Origin: Lachnospira pectinoschiza
Lineage (GTDB): Bacteria; Bacillota; Clostridia; Lachnospirales; Lachnospiraceae
Direction: 5' to 3'
Assembly: GCF_900103815.1 (NCBI RefSeq)
Contig: NZ_FNHZ01000008.1
Location: forward strand, 1 to 64,000
Length of the DNA stretch: 64,000 bases
Shown: positions 35,548 through 42,989 of the stretch, piece by piece
Layout: each line of letters opens with the position of its first letter
How positions within the stretch are numbered: the first letter of the stretch is position 1
Position numbers and translations under genes: made by a program
The notes under the pieces: model-generated
Seen by the model: only the letters and a program-made list of their open reading frames with translations
What the model was told of the DNA's origin: nothing
Database searches by the model: none

Positions 35548-36301
35548 ATTTGGCTTCACGAAAGTAAGCCTCCATAACTAGTTCAATTCCAAGAAAGAAA
35601 GATATAGCTTCATCAAGTATATACTGACAACCAAGATGAATTGCTGATGGAAGAATTAGTTTGTCTTCACACATTAAAGAAAGTTTAGAGTTGTGGTCCA
35701 TTGTAAAGAGAAGTACTGTGACCCCCTTCTTCTTTAAATCTTCTACATGTTCAAGATAAATATCTGAGGCACTAATTGAAAAAATAATTAATATATCATT
35801 CTTTTTTAAAGTCTTGATATTGAATTCAAAATTACTAAGATCTGACGGTACATAAGCCGATTTGCCTTGTCTTAAAAGTCTAAAAGCCATTTGCTTAGCG
35901 CTTAACATAGAATGATAATTACCAAAACATAGAATAGTGTTAGCTTTCTTAATTTTATTAGCAAAGGTTTTAGCAATTTCATAATTTTCGACAGTTTGGA
36001 TTCCTTGTAACAAAAATTCATAGTACTTTAATGGCGTGTTTTCACCGTCAGAAAAAGTTTTATTATCTGATGTGTTTTGCGGTTCTTCTAAAAATGCTTT
36101 ACGAAAATCTGAATAACCATTAAAACCTAATTTGTGGCAAAAACGGACAATAGCACTTCTTGAAACATCGCAACTATGTGAAAATGCTTCACTATTTAGT
36201 CTTTGTAAATCATAAGGGTATGAAATTATATAATCTGCAATTTTTCTCTCATTTCGAGAAAATTCAGGAAGTTGTTCTTTGATTTGTTGTAATAAAGTCA
36301 T
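35546..36301 (-). CDS. MurR/RpiR family transcriptional regulator
   Basis: A regulator with an N-terminal RpiR helix-turn-helix (FSRNERKIADYIISYPYDLQ, then SRSAIVRFCHKLGFNGYSDFRKA, residues 13-70) and a C-terminal SIS domain from about residue 105 that binds phosphosugars (ILCFGNYHSMLSAKQMAFRLL). Length 251 is slightly short for the family. It is divergent from the second PTS gene and faces two matching putative operators 42 bases apart. It probably represses the EIIBC-sulfatase operon until the phosphorylated, perhaps sulfated, sugar binds. Confidence 0.92.
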   Translation of the reverse strand: MTLLQQIKEQLPEFSRNERKIADYIISYPYDLQRLNSEAFSHSCDVSRSAIVRFCHKLGFNGYSDFRKAFLEEPQNTSDNKTFSDGENTPLKYYEFLLQGIQTVENYEIAKTFANKIKKANTILCFGNYHSMLSAKQMAFRLLRQGKSAYVPSDLSNFEFNIKTLKKNDILIIFSISASDIYLEHVEDLKKKGVTVLLFTMDHNSKLSLMCEDKLILPSAIHLGCQYILDEAISFFLGIELVMEAYFREAK

Positions 36302-36370
36302 AATTTTACCTCCTTAATACAACTATATCATAATTGACAAATTTGGCAATGGCCATTTGTTAAAAATCTA

Positions 36371-36430
36371 CAAAAACGACCGAAAATGGAAAAATATTTT
36401 GTAAATATGTTGCAAAAACGGACGAAATGA
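36371..36430 (+). promoter_or_regulatory. pair of putative RpiR-type operators
   Basis: CAAAAACGACCGAAAATG at 36371-36388 and CAAAAACGGACGAAATGA at 36413-36430 match at 14 of 18 positions. The starts are 42 bases apart, close to four helical turns, in the region between the regulator and the EIIBC gene. Confidence 0.55.
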
Positions 36431-36483
36431 AGTAATCTAAAAATGTAAAAAATATATATCCTAAATTGAAGGAGGGTTTTGTT

Positions 36484-37911
36484 ATGAAGGCAAAGGAAAG
36501 AAAGGAGCTAGCAAAGTTCATATTGAACAATGTTGGTGGTAATGAAAATGTCGTTTCATTGATTCACTGTGTAACAAGACTTAGATTCACATTAAAAGAT
36601 GAGTCAAAAGCGAACACACAGGCCTTAAAAGACAAGGATGGCGTAATTGATGTAATCCAAAAGGGGGGAATGTATCAAGTAGTCATCGGAAATGCAGTAA
36701 CTGAGGTTTTTGATGAGGTAATGGCTATTGCTACATTTTCAAAATCAAACGAGGATATGCCGGTAGTAGAAGAAAAGAAAAAACCAATAGATAATCTTAT
36801 TTCTACAATCGCTGGTATCTTCACACCAATACTTGGTTTAATGTGTGGTTGTGGTGTAGTTAAGGGTTTAATTGTATTTTTGGGAGCGCTAGGCCTTTTA
36901 TCTACAACAAGTGGTACTTATATAATTATTAATGCAATTGGGGATTCGATTTTTTATTTCTTCCCTGTTTTCATAGGTTATACTGCAGCAGAAAAATTTG
37001 GCATGAACAAGTTTGTGGGTATGGCAATTGGTGCGTCATTAATTCATCCAAATATTATTGCACTTAATTCTGGTGCTGTTATAACAACACTCTTTTCTGG
37101 AACTTTTATGGAGACATCAGTTAAAACTACATTAGTTGGTATTCCAGTAATGTTAATGTCTTATTCATCCACAGTTATTCCTGCTATTTTAGCATGTTTC
37201 GTAGGATCAAAGATCGAGAAGTTCTTTAAAAAGATTATTCCAGATGTTTTGAAAATGTTCCTCGTTCCAGCTTTTACACTTGTAATAACTGTAAGTATTA
37301 CACTTATAATTGTTGGACCAGTTGCAACATGGTTATCTGATTTAATTGGAGTTGTATTCTTAGCATTCCATGATTTCTGTCCACCACTTGCAGGAGCTTT
37401 GATTGGTGGAACATGGCAGCTTCTTGTTATGTTTGGTTTACATCAGGGCATTACTCCTATTATGTTTAATAACTTGGTAACTAATGGTTGCGAAAGTGTT
37501 ATTTGCTGTATGCAGGCTGTACCTTTTACAACATGTGCAGTTGTATTTGCAGTTTATTTAAAGACAAAGAATAAGAAACTTAAAAGAACAGCTCTACCTG
37601 CAGCTATTTCAAGTTTCTTTGGAGTTTCAGAACCATCAATTTATGGCGTTACAATTCCTTTAAAGATACCATTTATTATTACAAATCTATCAGCAGCTGT
37701 AGGTGGTGCTCTAATGGGCTTATTTGGATCAAAAATGTATACAATGGGTGGAATGGGCTTATTTGCCTTCCCGGCTTACATTAGTCCTGAAAACGGCTTT
37801 GATATGGGCTTTTATGGCGTGTTAATAGCAGTAGGAGTTTCCATGCTATTAGGTTTTGTACTTACTTTATTATTATGGAAGGAAAAGCCAGAGCAAGCTA
37901 AAGCTAATTAG
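36484..37911 (+). CDS. PTS permease, beta-glucoside-type EIIBC without EIIA
   Basis: Imports and phosphorylates a sugar. EIIB occupies residues 1-85 with phospho-Cys C29 in IHCVTRLRFTL. EIIC follows from about residue 100 with GLHQGITPIMFN and FFGVSEPSIYG motifs and about ten membrane helices. The protein ends at 475 with KEKPEQAKAN, so no EIIA domain is fused. It would have to take phosphate from another EIIA, possibly that of the EIIBCA at 32-33.9 kb. The ATG at 36484 follows GGAGGG. A second sulfatase follows 57 bases later. Confidence 0.92.
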   Translation: MKAKERKELAKFILNNVGGNENVVSLIHCVTRLRFTLKDESKANTQALKDKDGVIDVIQKGGMYQVVIGNAVTEVFDEVMAIATFSKSNEDMPVVEEKKKPIDNLISTIAGIFTPILGLMCGCGVVKGLIVFLGALGLLSTTSGTYIIINAIGDSIFYFFPVFIGYTAAEKFGMNKFVGMAIGASLIHPNIIALNSGAVITTLFSGTFMETSVKTTLVGIPVMLMSYSSTVIPAILACFVGSKIEKFFKKIIPDVLKMFLVPAFTLVITVSITLIIVGPVATWLSDLIGVVFLAFHDFCPPLAGALIGGTWQLLVMFGLHQGITPIMFNNLVTNGCESVICCMQAVPFTTCAVVFAVYLKTKNKKLKRTALPAAISSFFGVSEPSIYGVTIPLKIPFIITNLSAAVGGALMGLFGSKMYTMGGMGLFAFPAYISPENGFDMGFYGVLIAVGVSMLLGFVLTLLLWKEKPEQAKAN

Positions 37912-37968
37912 TACTTATATTAGTAGAAAATGTATAAATTAAAACACAGGAAAGACAGGTGAACATAG

Positions 37969-39444
37969 ATGAGAACGATAATGATTATGTTTGATACATT
38001 GACAAGAAAATTTTTACCTAATTATGGAAATACTTGGGTGGATGGACCAAACTTTCAAAGATTAGATTCACATTGCGCAAAGTTTGATAACTTTTATGGT
38101 GGCAGTATGCCTTGTATGCCTGCAAGAAGAGAATTACATACTGGTAAATATAATTTTACTCATAGAAGCTGGGGCCCTTTAGAGCCTTTTGATAATTCGG
38201 TTTTTGAATGCCTAGAAAAAAATGGAGTATATTGTCATTTAGTAACAGACCACTCTCATTATTGGGAAGATGGTGGAGCAACATATCATAATCGTTATGA
38301 CAGCTGGGAAGGCTTTAGAGGACAAGAAGGAGATCGCTGGGTGCCTCATGATGTAAATGTAACAATCCCGGAGAATAGAAATCCTCTTAATAAAGAAGGC
38401 CTATCAGTGGCCCAGCATTATAGAAATAGAACAAGGCAGCAGACAAAAGAGGAAATGTCTAGTGTAAAAACTTTTAAGGCTGGTCTTGATTTTATAGAAG
38501 AGCATTTAAATGAAGACCAGTGGTTTTTACAAATTGAAGCCTTTGATCCGCATGAACCTTTTTATGTGCCAGAAGAGTTTCGAAAAAAATATGGCTTGCC
38601 AGAGGAAGAAACTATTAATTGGCCTAAATATGGAAAGTTAGATGAGGATAGAGATTATCACGAAGATATAGAAAATAGTAAGAAAGAATATGCAGCTCTT
38701 GTTAGCTTATGTGATGAAAGCTTAGGTAAGGTTTTAGACTACATGGATAAGAATGATATGTGGAAGGATACTTGTCTTATTGTAAATACTGACCATGGCT
38801 TTTTACTTGGGGAACATGAGTGGTTTGGAAAAAATTTCCCACCACTTTATGATGAGTTAATTCATACACCATTCTTTATGCATGTTCCTAATACATTAGA
38901 GGGAGGAAATGTAGATTTATTATGTAATACAGTAGATATTGTACCAACACTTCTTGATCTATACGGTATAGATACAGAATCTATGGGAAAATTGGATGGC
39001 TCTTCAATATTAAAGAGAATAAATAAGGAAATACCAGAAAAAAGAGAAGTGTTATTTGGATTGCATGGAGGCTATTCATGTATTAGTGATGGAAGATATG
39101 TCTATATGAAAGCAACGGAAAATCCAGATAATCAGCCATTGGCTGAATATACTTTAATGCCTACACATATAAGAGGATTTTTTGATAGAGAGGCATTAAA
39201 AAAGGCAGAGCTTGTTGAAGGCGACGCCTTTAGTAATGGTATTCCAGTTTTAAAGATTCCTACAAAGAGTTATTTAAATAACTATAAACAGGGAAATAGA
39301 TTATATGATTTAGAAACAGATCCTGAAGAAAAAAACAACTTATATAATGAGGAAAATAAAGAAATCTGGAATAGTAGATTAAAAGAAGCGCTAGAAAATG
39401 TAGAAACCCCTGATACAGAGTTTCTTAGACTTAATTTACTTTAA
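37969..39444 (+). CDS. cytoplasmic Cys-type sulfatase
   Basis: Second sulfatase of the locus, not closely similar to the first. The formylglycine site is C49 in CMPARRELHTGKY (C-x-P-x-R). Metal and substrate motifs include TIMIMFDTLTRKF at the N-terminus, LQIEAFDPHEPF in the middle and VNTDHGFLLGEHEW near residue 275. No signal peptide, so cytoplasmic. Length 491. It is co-transcribed with the EIIBC permease and controlled by the adjacent RpiR regulator. A strong terminator follows. The sulfated sugar cannot be told from the sequence. Confidence 0.92.
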   Translation: MRTIMIMFDTLTRKFLPNYGNTWVDGPNFQRLDSHCAKFDNFYGGSMPCMPARRELHTGKYNFTHRSWGPLEPFDNSVFECLEKNGVYCHLVTDHSHYWEDGGATYHNRYDSWEGFRGQEGDRWVPHDVNVTIPENRNPLNKEGLSVAQHYRNRTRQQTKEEMSSVKTFKAGLDFIEEHLNEDQWFLQIEAFDPHEPFYVPEEFRKKYGLPEEETINWPKYGKLDEDRDYHEDIENSKKEYAALVSLCDESLGKVLDYMDKNDMWKDTCLIVNTDHGFLLGEHEWFGKNFPPLYDELIHTPFFMHVPNTLEGGNVDLLCNTVDIVPTLLDLYGIDTESMGKLDGSSILKRINKEIPEKREVLFGLHGGYSCISDGRYVYMKATENPDNQPLAEYTLMPTHIRGFFDREALKKAELVEGDAFSNGIPVLKIPTKSYLNNYKQGNRLYDLETDPEEKNNLYNEENKEIWNSRLKEALENVETPDTEFLRLNLL

Positions 39445-39467
39445 ATTAAGTTTATGAGACAAGATGG

Positions 39468-39502
39468 AAATCCAAGCATTCTTTAGGATGCTTGGATTTT
39501 TG
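39468..39502 (+). terminator. terminator of the second PTS-sulfatase operon
   Basis: A perfect 12-bp stem AAATCCAAGCAT/ATGCTTGGATTT with an 8-base loop and a T run. Confidence 0.92.
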
Positions 39503-39574
39503 TTAATTAAAACTTGAATTTCAAACTTAGTTATGTTACACTTTCAAAGTTAATATCAGTTAGTGAAATTAGAT

Positions 39575-39908
39575 ATTAACTAATTGAAGAGATGCATTTG
39601 CATCAGCTAAAGACTATGAAGGAGACTTCTTTTCATGGAACTTGACAGGAAAGTGGCGTCATCGACTGAAAGCGCACGCAAGGAATTGTTAAGAGGAACA
39701 CTCTGGAGTTGAATATCTGAAAGTTAGAAGAAATTAGAAAGTTAATTCTAGATTATTTTAAGCGTAGGATATTACGTTACACGCGTTAAGTGTTAATGAG
39801 GAGTAAGAGCTTGATAAACTTATCTTGTCGCTTTTATTCAAATGCGGGTGGTACCGCGGATTATTAGATAATTCGCCCCGGAAGTTAAGAAACTTCCGGG
39901 GCTTTTTT
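39575..39908 (+). promoter_or_regulatory. T-box riboswitch of aspS, specifier region GAAC
   Basis: A tRNA-sensing leader. The T-box core GGGTGGTACCGCGG is at 39846-39859. A terminator, CCCCGGAAGTT (39876-39886) with AACTTCCGGGG (39891-39901) and six T, follows. The specifier region near the 3' side of stem I reads GGAACACTC, so AAC (Asn, 39697-39699) overlaps GAA (Glu, 39696-39698). No GAC (Asp) triplet is placed there. The C. acetobutylicum transamidation T-box is known to read such overlapping Asn/Glu codons. Confidence 0.9.
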
Positions 39909-40024
39909 ATTAAATTTAGCTTTAATAAATAGTCAGACTAGGATTTAGCCTAGTGTTTTCCGGAAGAAGCACATTTGCATAAGAATGTTTTAAAGGCCTT
40001 TGGGCTTAGAAGAAAGGAGAAATT

Positions 40025-41770
40025 ATGAGTAACATTTACAGAGACGTTAACCTCTCTCAGGTTAGTGAATCAGACATTGGAAAAGAATTAAAGGTTTCAG
40101 GATGGGTTGAGAACATCCGTGACCACGGTGGAGTTTCATTCATCGATTTAAGAGATATGTACGGCGTTTTACAGGTCGTATTAAGAGACGCAGCACTTCT
40201 TGATGGTATCCACAAGGAAGAGTGTATCTGCATCGAAGGTATCATGGAGAAGAGAGATGAGGAGACATACAATCCAAAGCTTCCTACAGGTACAATCGAA
40301 CTTGAAGCTAAGAAGATTACAATCCTTGGTAAGGTTTACCAGCAGCTTCCATTTGAAGTTATGACATCTAAGGAAGTTAGAGAAGATGTAAGACTTAAGT
40401 ATAGATACTTAGACCTTCGTAATGAAAAGGTTAAAGATAACATTTTATTTAGATCACAGGTAATTTCATTCCTTCGTTCTAAGATGACAGAGATGGGATT
40501 TGTTGATATTCAGACACCAATCCTTTGCGCTTCATCTCCAGAAGGTGCTAGAGATTACATTGTTCCATCAAGAAAATATAAGGGTAAGTTCTACGCTCTC
40601 CCACAGGCTCCACAGCAGTATAAGCAGTTACTCATGGTTTCTGGTATTGATAAGTATTTCCAGATTGCTCCATGTTTCCGTGATGAAGATGCTAGAGCTG
40701 ACCGTTCACCAGGAGAATTCTATCAGTTAGACTTCGAAATGAGTTTTGCTACTCAGGAAGATGTATTTAGAGTTGGTGAAGAAGTTTTATCAGCAACATT
40801 TGAAAAGTTTGCTCCAGAAGGATATACAGTAACACAGGCTCCATACCCTGTAATTAGCTATAAGCAGGCTATGCTTGAATTTGGTTCAGATAAGCCAGAT
40901 TTAAGAAACCCACTTAGAATTATTGATGTTACTGACTTCTTCCAGAAGTGTACATTTAAGCCATTTATCGGCAAGACTGTAAGAGCTATTAAGGTTCATG
41001 CAGATATGTCTAAGGGCTTCCATGAAAAGTTACTTAAGTTTGCTACAAGCATTGGTATGGGCGGACTTGGTTACTTAGAGGTTAAGGAAGATTTATCTTA
41101 CAAGGGACCTATTGATAAGTTCATCCCAGATGAAATGAAGAAGGAATTCCTTGAACTTGCTGGTCTTGAAGCGGGCGATACAATCTTCTTTATGGCTGAT
41201 AAGGAAGAGAAGGCTGCATTCTTTGCTGGACAGATCAGAAACGAATTAGGTGAGAAGTTAGATTTAATTGAGAAAAATGCATACAGATTCTGTTATGTTA
41301 ACGACTTCCCTATGTTTGAAAGAGATCCAGAAACTAAGAAGATTGGATTTACACATAACCCATTCTCTATGCCACAGGGCGGCTTAGAGGCTCTTAAGAC
41401 TATGGACCCACTTGATATCTTAGCTTACCAGTATGATATCGTTTGTAACGGTATCGAGCTTTCTTCAGGTGCTGTACGTAACCACGATATGGAAATCATG
41501 GTTAAGGCATTTGAAATCGCTGGCTACGATGAAGAAGTATTAAAGGCTAAGTTCGGAGCCCTCTACAACGCATTCCAGTTCGGTGCACCTCCACACGCTG
41601 GTATGGCACCTGGTGTTGATAGAATGATTATGTTACTCCGTAACGAAGAAAATATCCGTGAAGTTATTGCATTCCCTATGAGTGGTACAGCACAGGATCT
41701 TATGTGTGGTGCACCTAATGAGGTAACAGAGCAGCAGTTACGTGAGGTTCATATTAAGGTACGTGACTAA
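40025..41770 (+). CDS. aspS: aspartyl-tRNA synthetase, probably non-discriminating
   Basis: Charges tRNA-Asp and, by inference, also tRNA-Asn with aspartate. Domains are the N-terminal OB-fold anticodon-binding region (1-105), class II motifs including VRLKYRYLDLRN and FRDEDARADRSPGEFYQLDFEM, the bacterial GAD insertion (about 285-420) and motif 3 GMAPGVDRMIMLL near the C-terminus. 581 residues is the full bacterial type. The start has AAAGGAG. Its T-box and the GatCAB genes downstream support the indirect route to Asn-tRNA. No asnS is visible in this window, but the rest of the genome is unknown. Confidence 0.95.
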   Translation: MSNIYRDVNLSQVSESDIGKELKVSGWVENIRDHGGVSFIDLRDMYGVLQVVLRDAALLDGIHKEECICIEGIMEKRDEETYNPKLPTGTIELEAKKITILGKVYQQLPFEVMTSKEVREDVRLKYRYLDLRNEKVKDNILFRSQVISFLRSKMTEMGFVDIQTPILCASSPEGARDYIVPSRKYKGKFYALPQAPQQYKQLLMVSGIDKYFQIAPCFRDEDARADRSPGEFYQLDFEMSFATQEDVFRVGEEVLSATFEKFAPEGYTVTQAPYPVISYKQAMLEFGSDKPDLRNPLRIIDVTDFFQKCTFKPFIGKTVRAIKVHADMSKGFHEKLLKFATSIGMGGLGYLEVKEDLSYKGPIDKFIPDEMKKEFLELAGLEAGDTIFFMADKEEKAAFFAGQIRNELGEKLDLIEKNAYRFCYVNDFPMFERDPETKKIGFTHNPFSMPQGGLEALKTMDPLDILAYQYDIVCNGIELSSGAVRNHDMEIMVKAFEIAGYDEEVLKAKFGALYNAFQFGAPPHAGMAPGVDRMIMLLRNEENIREVIAFPMSGTAQDLMCGAPNEVTEQQLREVHIKVRD

Positions 41771-41788
41771 AGGAAGCAAACGGGAGAA

Positions 41789-41937
41789 GAGCAAATGAAG
41801 CCAGTCTTTTAAAAGACACGCTCTCGCTAAGCTAACCACGTAGCGCTAGATAAGACTTTTCTTCGCCTTTCAGGCTTGAAAATTCTAACTAGCGACGCGG
41901 TTAGAATTGTCTTTTAGAAAGACTACTTCATTTGCTC
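41789..41937. repeat. 149-bp palindromic element between aspS and gatC
   Basis: Perfect outer stem GAGCAAATGAAG (41789-41800) / CTTCATTTGCTC (41926-41937), then AGTCTTT/AAAGACT, AAAAGAC/GTCTTTT, CTAACC (41832-41837) / GGTTAG (41899-41904) and CGCTAG/CTAGCG. Its inner core, read on the minus strand, matches that of the hairpin at 42765-42954. No U tract follows, so it is not a plain terminator. Confidence 0.75.
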
Positions 41938-41994
41938 AAAACCCCCGATATGCTTTTTAATCCCGTAGGGCTAGGGGTGCCAAACCTCTACGTT

Positions 41995-42254
41995 AGTGCT
42001 GTCTGGAGGGTGGTGCGAGGCCGGAGGGCTTTGGACTGACGGACGCCAAAAGCGCTTCGCTGTTTGGCTGAGAGTGCAGCCGAGAGTGTAGTGCGAGGCC
42101 GGAGGATTTTGGACTGACGGACGCCAAAAGCGCTTCGCTGTTTGGCTGAGAGTGCAGCCGAGAGGTTGACGCAAGGCCGGAGGGCTTTGAACTAACGGAC
42201 GCCAAAAGCGCTTCGCTCTTTGGCTGATAGTGCTATCTGGAGTTTGGTGATGCC
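41995..42254. repeat. 78-bp tandem repeat, 3.3 copies
   Basis: Units start at 41995, 42073, 42151 and 42229 (last one partial), a strict 78-base period. Each holds GCGAGGCCGGAGG-like and GACGCCAAAAGCGCTTCGCT blocks. The ends (AGTGCTxTCTGG) differ from the internal junctions (AGTGCAGCCGAG). The minus strand is open in two frames with 26-residue repeats, but without a ribosome site; I regard these as chance reading of the DNA repeat. Confidence 0.9.
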
Positions 42255-42320
42255 ACTAGCTATATATATTTGGGAAGGATTTCCCATAAGTTTTTTTAGA
42301 TTTTGAAAGGAGGAACTTTT

Positions 42321-42617
42321 ATGGCTAATGTTATTAGTGATGAGACTATTGATTACGTTGGTATCTTAGCTAAGCTTGAGCTTTCTGATGAGGAAAAGGA
42401 AGCTGCTAAGAAGGATATGGAAGATATGCTTGATTACATTGACAAGCTTGGTGAACTTGATACTACAGGTATTGAGCCAATGTCACATGTATTCCCAGTT
42501 AACAACGTAATGAGAGAAGATGTTGTAACTAACGGTGATGGTAGCGAGGCTACACTTAAGAATGCACCAGAACATAATGAGTCAGGATTTATAGTTCCTA
42601 AGACCGTTGAATCATAA
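42321..42617 (+). CDS. gatC: Asp/Glu-tRNA amidotransferase subunit C
   Basis: Small subunit that stabilises GatA and wraps around the GatAB interface. The sequence has the family pattern [21 protein letters not shown] at the start and [17 protein letters not shown] in the middle. 98 residues is standard. The ATG at 42321 follows AAAGGAGG; the in-frame TTG upstream is rejected. It is separated from aspS by 550 bases of repeats and from gatA by 372 bases of hairpin DNA, unusual for an operon whose genes normally abut. Confidence 0.95.
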   Translation: MANVISDETIDYVGILAKLELSDEEKEAAKKDMEDMLDYIDKLGELDTTGIEPMSHVFPVNNVMREDVVTNGDGSEATLKNAPEHNESGFIVPKTVES

Positions 42618-42636
42618 AATATAAAGTGAAACGAGA

Positions 42637-42751
42637 AGCTTAAAAGCAAGATAAAAACTAGGGTTGAAGAAACTTTAATTTTAATGGTAAAAAACATAAC
42701 CTCATGTTTTTGTTTCCCAATCCACCTATAGTTTTTACTTGCTTGAAAGCT
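42637..42751. repeat. 115-bp imperfect hairpin between gatC and gatA
   Basis: AGCTT-AAAGCAAG-AAAACTA (42637-42660) pairs with TAGTTTTT-CTTGCTT-AAGCT (42729-42751). Inside, GGGTTGAAGAAAC (42661-42673) pairs with GTTTCCCAATCC (42712-42723), and AAAAACA with TGTTTTT. Mismatches are spaced along the stem. Confidence 0.65.
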
Positions 42752-42764
42752 TTTTGCTAAGGAT

Positions 42765-42954
42765 GCGTGAAGTCTCGGGGATGTGGCCTGCGGAGGTCTC
42801 TATCCTTTGTAAAAACTGTCCTGTAGCCGTCGCTAGTTATTTTCTTAGAGCGTAAGCGATAAAGAAAATTTACTAGCGCTACGAGCTACAGCAAGCGAAA
42901 GCGTGTTTTTTAAGAAGGAATAGAGACGACGCAGGCGCCCACCGTTTCGCACGC
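42765..42954. repeat. 190-bp imperfect hairpin between gatC and gatA
   Basis: Paired blocks from outside in: GCGTG/CACGC, CTGCG (42788) / CGCAG (42930), GTCTCTA/TAGAGAC (42921-42927), TGTAGC (42822) / GCTACA (42885), CGCTAGT (42831-42837) / ACTAGCG (42872-42878) and ATTTTCTT/AAGAAAAT. The core CGTCGCTAGTTA and TAGCGCTACG recurs, inverted, in the element at 41789-41937. Confidence 0.7.
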
Positions 42955-42989
42955 AAGCTTAACAAACATTGTTTCAAGAAAGGAAAAAT

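Noticed and set aside
41971..42205. Minus-strand open frames with 26-residue repeats (LSQTAKRFWRPSVQ type)
   Set aside because: They arise from the 78-bp tandem DNA repeat being divisible by three. Two overlapping frames are open at once and neither has a ribosome site.
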